DNA of 20,193 nucleotides from Eggerthellaceae bacterium (lineage in GTDB: Bacteria > Actinomycetota > Coriobacteriia > Coriobacteriales > Eggerthellaceae). The notes below the pieces were generated by a model. It was not told the DNA's origin, searched no databases, and was given only the letters and a program-made list of their open reading frames with translations. Made by a program: the position numbers and the translations under genes. Below, one piece after another: positions 8,221-14,756 of the stretch. The stretch lies in the NCBI GenBank assembly GCA_003452695.1, contig DMNP01000229.1:1-20193 (forward strand), given 5' to 3'. Positions within the stretch are counted from its first letter, which is position 1, and every line of letters starts with the position of its first letter.

Positions 8221-9333
8221 CTAGAGCTCGCCACCATGCTCCTGGCGCAGATAGCTTGCCAGATACGGCACGGCGAAGCGTACGTGCCCACGGCGAGGCG
8301 CCTTGATAATCCCGCTTTCTATCAAACGTTTCCGGTATTTTTGGGCATAGTCATCCGTCACGCCCATGCGCTGTGCAATATCGGAAATACGGCTAGCCTC
8401 CGCATCGGCCGACATCGCCTTCAGGAAATCGATATCGCGGTCCGAAAGGGATGCGAGCGTCGTTTCGCAAACATCGCGCTCGAACGCGGTCTTCGATGCT
8501 TCGATGGCATCTTGCAGCACCGAAGCTTCGACGTTGCCACTCTCGCCTGCATAAAGCGAAAGATAGTGTCCGACCAGCTGGAGCATGTATGGGGAGCCCT
8601 GCACTGCATGCGCTGCCTTGCGCCGGAGCTCTGTCGATATGGAAAGCCCCGCATCGCGCAGCGCGTAGGAATAGTATGCGTCGATCTCCTCTTCGTGCAG
8701 CGATTCGAGGGCAATTCTGTTTGCGCGATTCAAAAACGTGAGCACGCGATCGTTAAGGACCGACGAAACCGCTCCCGGCAATCCGGCGAGCACAATGGAA
8801 ACATCCTGTTGCTCGCCCACAAGCTCGGCGTACGAGATGATGAGCTGCCGCAGATCCGATGAAGACGCTTGCAGCTCGTCCACCAATATCAGAATGCCAC
8901 GCCCTTGTTCTCCCAGCCGCTTAGCCAAACTGAGAAGCTTGAAGCCGAAACTCTTCGAATCCTCTACCTTGGTGCTGAATTGCAGGCCAGCAGTGAAACC
9001 GAGGGCACCGAAGGTGCCCCCAACCAGTTTCCCTCGGCCATCCTTAACATAGCGCTCTCCGTCTTGTTGGATCTTCTCGATAATGCGATTGAGCATGCCG
9101 TCGGACACCACAGTCGGCGAAGCCACGACGTAGCCCGCTGCACGTGCGCGGTCGGCTAGCTCCCATAGGAGCACCGTTTTGCCAAGCCCTCTTTGCCCGA
9201 GCAATACAGTGGCTTTTTCCCGTGCGCCCGGCCTGCCCATTATCCCCTGCATCAGCGAGTCAAGCAGCGCGTCCCGACCAACCAAATGGCTCGGTCGATT
9301 TCCGAATGCAGGGGCAAATATCGCATCGGCCAT
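8221..9333 (-). CDS. AAA ATPase with C-terminal winged-helix domain
   Basis: 370 residues; AAGGA lies 8-9 nt before the ATG at 9333. Walker A is GQRGLGKT (46-53) and Walker B ILILVDE (147-153), followed by a sensor-like IVLAGLPG and a lid region rich in Ala/Leu. The last 75 residues, with SDRDIDFLKAMSADAEASRISDIAQRMG and a basic stretch, look like a winged-helix DNA-binding domain. This matches the AAA_16/archaeal-type ATPase group related in fold to Orc1/Cdc6 and to MalT-type STAND proteins. Function in bacteria is mostly unknown; a link to mobile elements or defence is possible because such ATPases often stand alone. No partner nuclease is adjacent. Its promoter region is unusually A-tract-rich. 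It looks intact. Confidence 0.85.
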   Translation of the reverse strand: MADAIFAPAFGNRPSHLVGRDALLDSLMQGIMGRPGAREKATVLLGQRGLGKTVLLWELADRARAAGYVVASPTVVSDGMLNRIIEKIQQDGERYVKDGRGKLVGGTFGALGFTAGLQFSTKVEDSKSFGFKLLSLAKRLGEQGRGILILVDELQASSSDLRQLIISYAELVGEQQDVSIVLAGLPGAVSSVLNDRVLTFLNRANRIALESLHEEEIDAYYSYALRDAGLSISTELRRKAAHAVQGSPYMLQLVGHYLSLYAGESGNVEASVLQDAIEASKTAFERDVCETTLASLSDRDIDFLKAMSADAEASRISDIAQRMGVTDDYAQKYRKRLIESGIIKAPRRGHVRFAVPYLASYLRQEHGGEL

Positions 9334-9351
9334 GTCAGCTTCCTTTTAGTC

Positions 9352-9396
9352 TTTTCTTTTTTTTCCTATTTTTTCCTTTTTTTTCCATTTTGTCAA
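9352..9396 (-). promoter_or_regulatory. Promoter with phased A-tracts upstream of the AAA ATPase gene
   Basis: On the - strand a perfect TTGACA (9391-9396) is followed after 17 nt by AAAAAT (4 of 6 to the -10 consensus). Four A-runs of 8, 6, 8 and 4 nt (on + strand T-runs at 9357-9364, 9369-9374, 9377-9384 and 9388-9391) are centred 9-11 nt apart, about one helical turn, which predicts bent DNA across and downstream of the promoter. Confidence 0.5.
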
Positions 9397-9477
9397 TGGC
9401 GGAACCACGGTTCAGTGGCGAAGTATTTGAGGACGCCCTTTTGTATGCATTTTTGAACACGCTCCCCTGGACGATAA

Positions 9478-9501
9478 GGGCCGCGACGTGTGCCGCGGCC
9501 C
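9478..9501 (-). terminator. Terminator-like hairpin after the LRR surface protein gene
   Basis: On the - strand GGGCCGCG pairs with CGCGGCCC across an 8-nt loop, 29 nt after the stop codon, followed by TTATCG. Eight GC-rich pairs make it stable; the T-run is very short. Confidence 0.5.
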
Positions 9502-9530
9502 ATGCGTCTTTGCAGTTTGTGCAGCAGCGC

Positions 9531-11150
9531 CTATGCGGTGAAGCGTGCGCGGTGGGACAGCCCGGCAGCGGTAAGCTTCTCGCGGGCAGACTTGCATTCC
9601 CAGTTGTACTTGCAGCGCACCGTAAGGTCCGCACCGCCCGCTTTGCCGCATTGGGCGAAGGCCTTCTTGTTCATCGACGCGCTGTAGTAGTAGAAGTTTG
9701 CGATGTTCAGCGTCTTCAGGCTCGAGGTGCCCTTGAAGGCGTTCGCGCCGATGGTGCGCACGTTCTTCCCAAGTGCGAGCGCCGTAAGCGCCTTCCCCTG
9801 CTTGGTGGCAAAGGCTTTGGCGGCTATGGTCTCGATGTCATAGGAACGTCCGCCGTACCACACCGCGTTCACCGATACGCTCTTCTTCGAAGAGCCGTAC
9901 GATTTCAGCATGACGTCGCCGTAGTCGCCCACCACATAGGTGCTGCCATTCGCCTTTATCGTGGCGCCTGCGCCCACTGTGCCCTTAATGGCTTTAAGGC
10001 TGGAGGGCTTCGTCAACACCTTCTTGCTTCCGTACAGCGCATACACGTTGGACTTGGTGCACTTCACCGTTGCCGAGCCGCCCTTAACCCGCAAGGTGCC
10101 ATCCATTGCCTGCAGGCCGACTTCACTTGCTCCGGTGATCGACAGCGTACCGCCCGACACGCTGGCAGAGCTCTTGGAGCTGACGCCGTAGCCACAGGAC
10201 TTTACCGTAAGCTTGCCCGCTTTCATGGTGAAGCCGTCCGAATACACGCCGCTCGACTCGAGCGAGCTCATGGTGGCCTTGGTGGATTTGCCGCCGATGG
10301 CGAATGCCTTGTCGCAGGATACCCCCGATTCGCATTTTGCGATGGTCAACGTTCCCGCCGTAATGGATACAGCACCCTGAGACGTGTAGATGCCCGCATA
10401 TTTTGCATTGGAAATCGCCACCTTGGCACCAGAGAGGGAAATGGGGCCGGAATCCGCATATACGCCGTTGTATTGGGCTCCGTTCACCGTCAGCGATCCC
10501 TTGCGCAACGTTACCTTGCCTTCGGCGTTCACGCCCGAACCTCGCGTGTCCTTCACCGACAGCTTTGCGCCCGAAAGCAGGAAGTTTTCCTCGCAGTGGA
10601 ACCCGCTGTTGCCGCCCATAACGGACATGGTGCCAGATTCCGCCGTTAACGATCCGTCCACATGGCATGCGTAGGTAGCGCCCGGGCACTGGGTGGTCAA
10701 GCTGCCCGGCCCTACGACCTTCAGGTTCGCATCGTTCACGTACACCGCGCCGGAAAGCGTGGTCCCACCACCTTTTATAACGTTTGCGCCCACGAGCTTC
10801 AGCGTGATGGTGGGGGTAGGATACTCCAGCTCGCCGTCCACGCTGATTCCGTAGTACACGTACTTGCTCGACTGCTTGTCCAAATCGATGGTGGCGTTGG
10901 TCATCGTAACCGTGTTCGTGGATGCGTCCCAGGCAACCGTGCCCGAGGCCACGTCCGCGAATCGGTGCATAACCTTGCTCGTGGCCTGCGCCGAAAGCTG
11001 CGCGTTGCCCACGGACAGCGCCTCGTCCTGCGCCGCGAGGGCGCTCGGCGCTCCGAATCCCAGGGCCAAGCAGAAGCTTGCCGCCAATGCCAACAGCAGG
11101 GCTGCCCGGTGCATCGTCGCCCGTTTTGCAGTGGTGTAAGATGTGTTCAT
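9531..11150 (-). CDS. Secreted beta-helix and BspA-type leucine-rich repeat protein
   Basis: 539 residues from the ATG at 11150; GGGAGG lies 9 nt upstream. The first 40 residues are a signal peptide ending ALA-AQ. Residues about 65-400 contain many short repeats of the type 'G-x-L-x-V/I ... G-V-x-x' (for example GSLTVNGAQYNGVYAD, GTLTIAKCESGVSC, GKLTVKSCGYGVSSK), expected to stack into a right-handed beta-helix; this region resembles carbohydrate-binding modules on surface proteins of Coriobacteriia and Lachnospiraceae. The last 110 residues carry LRR_5-type units (KAFATKQGKALTALALG, ANAFKGTSSLKTLNI) as in BspA. There is no C-terminal membrane helix or LPXTG. It is probably released or held at the wall and may bind glycans or host surfaces. 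It is a single gene, not part of the B12-controlled unit to its right. Confidence 0.87.
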   Translation of the reverse strand: MNTSYTTAKRATMHRAALLLALAASFCLALGFGAPSALAAQDEALSVGNAQLSAQATSKVMHRFADVASGTVAWDASTNTVTMTNATIDLDKQSSKYVYYGISVDGELEYPTPTITLKLVGANVIKGGGTTLSGAVYVNDANLKVVGPGSLTTQCPGATYACHVDGSLTAESGTMSVMGGNSGFHCEENFLLSGAKLSVKDTRGSGVNAEGKVTLRKGSLTVNGAQYNGVYADSGPISLSGAKVAISNAKYAGIYTSQGAVSITAGTLTIAKCESGVSCDKAFAIGGKSTKATMSSLESSGVYSDGFTMKAGKLTVKSCGYGVSSKSSASVSGGTLSITGASEVGLQAMDGTLRVKGGSATVKCTKSNVYALYGSKKVLTKPSSLKAIKGTVGAGATIKANGSTYVVGDYGDVMLKSYGSSKKSVSVNAVWYGGRSYDIETIAAKAFATKQGKALTALALGKNVRTIGANAFKGTSSLKTLNIANFYYYSASMNKKAFAQCGKAGGADLTVRCKYNWECKSAREKLTAAGLSHRARFTA

Positions 11151-11187
11151 GCGATTCCGCCTCCCTTGCTCGGAAATGCTGGCAACG

Positions 11188-11193
11188 AGTATA
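11188..11193 (-). promoter_or_regulatory. Probable -10 box of the LRR surface protein gene
   Basis: TATACT on the - strand lies 37 nt ahead of the ATG at 11150. The hexamer 17 nt upstream (CTCGCC) is a poor -35. Confidence 0.35.
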
Positions 11194-11408
11194 CCGCGAA
11201 AATCGAATGAGGCGAGCATTGGATGGCGCGCTAATTCCGGAATGAACGATTGGGCGATAACATAGGGCACGCTCGTTTGCTTCCATCCTCGCCAAATTCG
11301 CGTTTGCGCGCCTGCCCGCCGCACACCTTCCTATATGTCCCTATCCTTGTACACCATAGAAGACGGGAGCAGCGATAATAGGCTTGTCAGAGAGAAACGG
11401 AGCACATC

Positions 11409-11600
11409 ATGAGAAGCCTATTTCCCGACCATGCGTATTACCGGTTCCTGGACAACATGCGCGAAGGCGCCGCATCGGGCGTACAGTTGGCATCGACGCT
11501 GCTCGTCGCCGAATTCCCCACCCTAAGGGGCGAAGAAGCCCGTGCCGTGTACTGCGATTGGCGCGCATCGCGCACACAACTACCGGAAAGACACCCCTAG
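11409..11600 (+). CDS. Small protein of unknown function (63 aa)
   Basis: A 63-codon frame with GGAG about 6 nt ahead of the ATG at 11409. The product begins MRSLFPDHAYYRFLDNM and contains GVQLASTLLVAEFPTLRGEEARAVY split by no stop; it is probably two helices, acidic in the middle, without a membrane segment. No family is recognised. Support is the ribosome site, the position alone in a gap between a divergent and a convergent gene, and the strong hairpin 7 nt after its stop codon. Its length is short enough that chance cannot be excluded. A helix-rich regulator or toxin/antitoxin-like part is conceivable, but nothing in the sequence shows it. Confidence 0.5.
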   Translation: MRSLFPDHAYYRFLDNMREGAASGVQLASTLLVAEFPTLRGEEARAVYCDWRASRTQLPERHP

Positions 11601-11606
11601 AGGAGG

Positions 11607-11643
11607 CGAATGAGTCGGGAGAACGTATCTTCCGACTCATTCG
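11607..11643. repeat. Intergenic palindrome, copy 2 of a hairpin family
   Basis: 16 base pairs (11607-11622 with 11628-11643, one G-T) around a 5-nt loop ACGTA. It differs from the copy at 8158-8190 in the C-G to T-A pair of the GAG[C/T]CGG segment, so pairing is conserved while sequence changes. It sits between the stops of the 63-aa ORF (11600) and of the - strand gene at 11647, suiting a bidirectional terminator. Confidence 0.75.
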
Positions 11644-11646
11644 ATG

Positions 11647-12210
11647 CTAGCGGTTGCGGTAGCCTTTCAGGATGCCTATGCAGACGCCGATGACGGCTGC
11701 GGAGAGAACGGCGCAGACGATGAAAACGATCCAAGGCCACGAAAGGCCCGAATGGTGCTCCTGCACCGGCTGTTGCTGAGTGGATTCTTGCGATGCTTGC
11801 TGGCTTTCCGCCGCGCTTTCCTCCTCGGCCGATTCTCGAGTGACGTCGAAATCGGAGGACTTCGAGGCGCCGGAAGCGGAGCTGGATGCATCCTGGCTTC
11901 TGGCAGAGCTGGCAGAGGATTTCGAGGCGAATGCCGCAGAAGACGCCGTGGCGGCAGCGGCCGACGAGGGCTCCTCCGCCGCCGCGGAATCAGATGCGGC
12001 GGCACCCGCGCTCGCAGACTCCTGCGAGTCGGCTGCGCACGCGAAACCGACAGGCAGCACGAGCAGCGCAACCGCGAACATCAGCGCCGAGACGCATGCA
12101 ATCGCGGCTCTCCAAGGAAACCGTTCCTGTGCGCACAACCCCCGCGCCTGTGCGCAACGTTTGGCGCTGCGCAGCCCCCGTTCCCGTTTGCAACCAGAAA
12201 GCAGCTGCAT
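11647..12210 (-). CDS. Ser/Ala-rich exported protein with C-terminal membrane anchor
   Basis: 187 residues; the ATG at 12210 comes 3 nt after the stop of the ExbD-like gene, so translation is probably coupled. The N-terminus is strongly basic and then hydrophobic (about 34-57) with a likely signal cleavage near CAA-DS. Residues 60-150 are almost only Ser, Ala, Glu and Gln, a flexible and possibly glycosylated stalk. Residues 157-181 (WPWIVFIVCAVLSAAVIGV and following) form a membrane helix with a short basic tail KGYRNR. There is no folded ligand domain. As the last gene of the B12-controlled unit it may be a scaffold or spacer for the surface complex. No family is recognised. Confidence 0.8.
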   Translation of the reverse strand: MQLLSGCKRERGLRSAKRCAQARGLCAQERFPWRAAIACVSALMFAVALLVLPVGFACAADSQESASAGAAASDSAAAEEPSSAAAATASSAAFASKSSASSARSQDASSSASGASKSSDFDVTRESAEEESAAESQQASQESTQQQPVQEHHSGLSWPWIVFIVCAVLSAAVIGVCIGILKGYRNR

Positions 12211-12213
12211 GGC

Positions 12214-12528
12214 CTATGCCCCCGCTTCGTTCACGAAGTAGTAGCTGCCGCTGGCCTCGTCGTAGTACACGGTGCCGCGGCGCTCGTAGCCGCCGTCGAT
12301 AACGCCGTCCTGGTCCTCGTCCATGTTCACCTCGATGCCGATAATCTCTTCCTCGGGCTCTTGGGTTTGGGTCAGGTCGATGTTGTAGTACGAGATAAGG
12401 GCCACGACCGTGCCCAGCAACAGCACGAGCATGCAGTCGGCAATGTTCACGATGTATTCGTTGGGGTTCACGTCCTCGTCGGGCGGCGTGCTGCGCACGA
12501 GCGAGGTGCCGTAGCGGCGTCTAAGCAT
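12214..12528 (-). CDS. Short ExbD/TolR-like or DUF2149-like membrane protein
   Basis: 104 residues. The ATG at 12528 has AGGAGG 5-6 nt upstream and overlaps the last 8 nt of the ExbB-like gene, so the two are translationally coupled. One membrane helix (about 28-47) begins with IADCMLVLLLG, close to the ExbD pattern 'xIDVMLVLL' with the proton-carrying Asp (here D31) at its start. The outer part is only about 55 residues, too short for the normal ExbD/TolR domain; it has an EF-hand-like DEDQDG and a final RGTVYYD...YYFVNE that resembles the ending of DUF2149 proteins, which I recall being found beside ExbB-like genes. It likely forms the stator or ion path together with its neighbour. The choice between ExbD-like and DUF2149 needs a profile search. 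Confidence 0.72.
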   Translation of the reverse strand: MLRRRYGTSLVRSTPPDEDVNPNEYIVNIADCMLVLLLGTVVALISYYNIDLTQTQEPEEEIIGIEVNMDEDQDGVIDGGYERRGTVYYDEASGSYYFVNEAGA

Positions 12529-13231
12529 TGCTGCCTCCTGCGGCTCCCTGCAGAGCGGTCGTATCCGCGCCCCAATGCGATTGCGCACGGCGCTGCTCGT
12601 CCAGCGGCACGCCGAGCACTGCTCCTTCGTTGGCCTTTTCCAGAACGATTTCGCACGCAGCGGCGAACGCCGCGTTGTACTTCGCATACCATGCCTTGCG
12701 GATGGCGGATATCAGCAACGAGATGCCCGCGACGATAAGGCCCATGATGGTGGTGTCGAACGCTACGAGCAGGCTGTCGGAAAGCGTTTGCGTGTCCCCC
12801 ACCCCGATGGCGATAACGCCCGGGCCGAGCGGAATGAGCGTGCCCATCAGGCCGAGCATCGGACCCACCTTCGAAATGAAGTCGGTAACCTTCACGCGGT
12901 TATCGAAGATGGCCTGCTCCTGCGCCACGATGTTCACGGCCATGGACTCGCGTTCGCTCGACGTGGCATCCGGATGGTTCAGCAGCTCGTACAAAGCGTT
13001 CTTCTGGCGGCGCAGCATGCCGCTTTCGCGCACCACCTGCTCGGGGTCGCTGCAATGCTGCAGGTCGTCCACCAGATCGGGAATGGACAGCCGGAAATAG
13101 CGCCGTTCGGTGAAGAATTCTGCTACGAGCATTCCCAACAGCACGACCACGAGCACTGCCAGGGCCATAAGCAGCGCTATGACGGGTCCCTGAAGCGCGC
13201 TCGCTATCGTGTGCATCATATTTACCAACAT
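12521..13231 (-). CDS. MotA/TolQ/ExbB-type proton channel protein
   Basis: 236 residues from the ATG at 13231, with GGAG 6 nt upstream. Three membrane helices are visible: about 13-37, 120-143 and 152-176, with a long cytoplasmic stretch between the first two, as in ExbB/TolQ. The second helix has GPMLGLMGTLIPL and the third AFDTTIMGLIVAGISLL, each with a Thr at the place where ExbB/TolQ have pore-lining Thr; the usual Glu before the last helix is replaced by a Ser/Asp-containing LSDSLLVAFD. ExbB-type pentamers use the proton gradient to drive a partner across the cell envelope. Here the partner is the downstream ExbD-like gene. It lies 132 nt after the preceding surface protein gene on the same strand, with no clear terminator between them. 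Confidence 0.93.
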   Translation of the reverse strand: MLVNMMHTIASALQGPVIALLMALAVLVVVLLGMLVAEFFTERRYFRLSIPDLVDDLQHCSDPEQVVRESGMLRRQKNALYELLNHPDATSSERESMAVNIVAQEQAIFDNRVKVTDFISKVGPMLGLMGTLIPLGPGVIAIGVGDTQTLSDSLLVAFDTTIMGLIVAGISLLISAIRKAWYAKYNAAFAAACEIVLEKANEGAVLGVPLDEQRRAQSHWGADTTALQGAAGGSNA

Positions 13232-13363
13232 TCCCTGCTCCGTTCCGCCGCCGTGCGCGGCTTATCCCCTCTGGTGAAGTTCCTCTTGCGAGTGCGGGCC
13301 ATGGACCTTACCATCCCCGCTTGCAAATGGCGCCATTGCGCGGCGCCGAAGCGCGCCTTGCGC

Positions 13364-14740
13364 TCAGCTGCCAGCTGGCGCCTTCGGCGGGCCGATGGCT
13401 CGCTCGAAGCCGTGCGAGAACAACGCAGCGCGCAGCGCGATGCCGCCCACGAACAGCAAGCCGAGCACGATGGCGATTATCTGCTCGGGCGTGAGCAGGG
13501 GCTTTTCGACTTCCACGGGAACATCGGGCCGCTCGACAGCTTCAATTTCCACGAAGGGGTCCACGATGTTCATGCGCACGCCGTGTACGGCGGCTCCTGT
13601 GCCGCCTCGAGCGCCTGCCCCTCCGCTGCCGCCTTCGCCTTCGTCGCTACCACCGTCTCCACTGTCGTTACCGCCGCCCGGTGCATCGCCCCCGCTGCGC
13701 GAAGCTGCACCGCCCGCGGCGCCACCCGAGCCCACGTTACTCTCGTTCAAAGCAGGCTGGCGATTATCCGACTGCTTCGACTTGTCGTCATCATTGTCCT
13801 TAGAACCATTGTCGTTATCGTTGCCGCCATTGCCATTGCCGTTGTCATCGTCGTTTCCGTTGCCGTTGTTGCCGTTGTTGTCGTCGTTATTGTTGTCGTC
13901 GCCGCCGTTGCCGTTGCCGTTATCGTCACCCGCGTTGCCATTGCCACTATTGCCGCCGTTTTCATTCCCGCCGCCGTTGCCGCCTCCAGGGTTCTGGGAC
14001 CCGTCGCTTTTCTGCGCCTCGCCCGAGTTCTGCGAACCGCTCGAACCGCCATCGTCGCCTGAACCCTGCTGCTGGGCGGCCGCAATGGCTTCCTGCAGCT
14101 GGGCGTCAGTCATGATGAACACGGCCTGGCGCGTGTACCATTTGCCCTTCTCCACGCCCTTGTCGCCACCGCTGTAAGTCGACATCGTGAACGGTGTGTT
14201 CAGCGCGTCGACGGGAATGGCGAACAGATGCGGCACATAGCCGCTGTCGGGATCGCCGGCGATGTAGGCCGAGGCGTTGGTGCCGTCGGCGTTGGTGTGC
14301 TCCGCCGCCTCCTCCATGGTGCCCATGTACAGGTGCGTGTAGGCGCTCGACAGGTAGAACACGGCTGTCATCTGGCCGTTTTTCACCATCAGGATGGCCT
14401 GTTCCTTCGAATCGCGCGCTTCGGCATCGTTCGGATTCAGATACATGATGCACATGCGCGACGACGTGCGTCCAACGACGGAGTAGTTTCCATCGGGCAG
14501 CTGGTTGCCATAGATGGGCTTGCCGTACGTGCCCAGGTCCTGCATGGCAGGCAGGGAGTCGGCATATTGGTTGTAGCGCGCATAGGCCCGAGAAGGCGAC
14601 GCGAGCATCGCGCAGGCCAGCGCCAAGCCCACGACCAACAACACGGCGACGCAGGTGAAATAGCCACGCAAGCCGACAGCATCGCAGAAAGATGCAGCGA
14701 ACCTGCCCGAGCGCATCGTCTTGTTTCCTCGAATCGTCAT
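13364..14740 (-). CDS. Surface protein with NEAT-like domain, Asn/Gly-rich linker and membrane anchor
   Basis: 458 residues from the ATG at 14740 (AAGGTGG 8 nt upstream); ATG 14716, with GAGG upstream, is a fair alternative. It starts 16 nt after the previous gene ends. A signal peptide (hydrophobic core 28-47, cleavage near AYA) leads into one beta-rich domain, about 70-212, containing LPDGNYSV, VKNGQMTAVFYLSSAYTHLYMGTMEEA and a late IPVDALNTPF. The YMGT segment also occurs in the large protein encoded at 16501-19188. Residues 224-330 are almost only Asn, Gly and Asp, a long flexible spacer. Then come an acidic VEIEAVERPDVPVEVE stretch, a membrane helix (about 419-440) and a short cytoplasmic tail. 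The domain layout resembles NEAT-type haem/ligand-binding domains but identity is not proven. It is probably a cell-surface ligand carrier reaching through the wall. Confidence 0.87.
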   Translation of the reverse strand: MTIRGNKTMRSGRFAASFCDAVGLRGYFTCVAVLLVVGLALACAMLASPSRAYARYNQYADSLPAMQDLGTYGKPIYGNQLPDGNYSVVGRTSSRMCIMYLNPNDAEARDSKEQAILMVKNGQMTAVFYLSSAYTHLYMGTMEEAAEHTNADGTNASAYIAGDPDSGYVPHLFAIPVDALNTPFTMSTYSGGDKGVEKGKWYTRQAVFIMTDAQLQEAIAAAQQQGSGDDGGSSGSQNSGEAQKSDGSQNPGGGNGGGNENGGNSGNGNAGDDNGNGNGGDDNNNDDNNGNNGNGNDDDNGNGNGGNDNDNGSKDNDDDKSKQSDNRQPALNESNVGSGGAAGGAASRSGGDAPGGGNDSGDGGSDEGEGGSGGAGARGGTGAAVHGVRMNIVDPFVEIEAVERPDVPVEVEKPLLTPEQIIAIVLGLLFVGGIALRAALFSHGFERAIGPPKAPAGS

Positions 14741-14756
14741 AACAACGGCCACCTTG

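Noticed and set aside
9352..9391. T-runs on the + strand as an intrinsic terminator
   Set aside because: There is no GC-rich hairpin before them and no + strand gene upstream to end; read on the - strand they lie between a perfect -35 box and the ATPase start.
13751..14071. Triplet repeats looking at first like a CRISPR or tandem repeat array
   Set aside because: No fixed repeat unit and no spacers; the pattern follows codons for Asn, Gly and Asp.
13395..14177. Pro/Leu/Ser-rich open frames on the + strand opposite the Asn/Gly-rich linkers
   Set aside because: They are the reverse reading of repeating triplets that encode Asn/Gly/Asp linkers; the - strand genes have signal peptides, folded domains and membrane helices.
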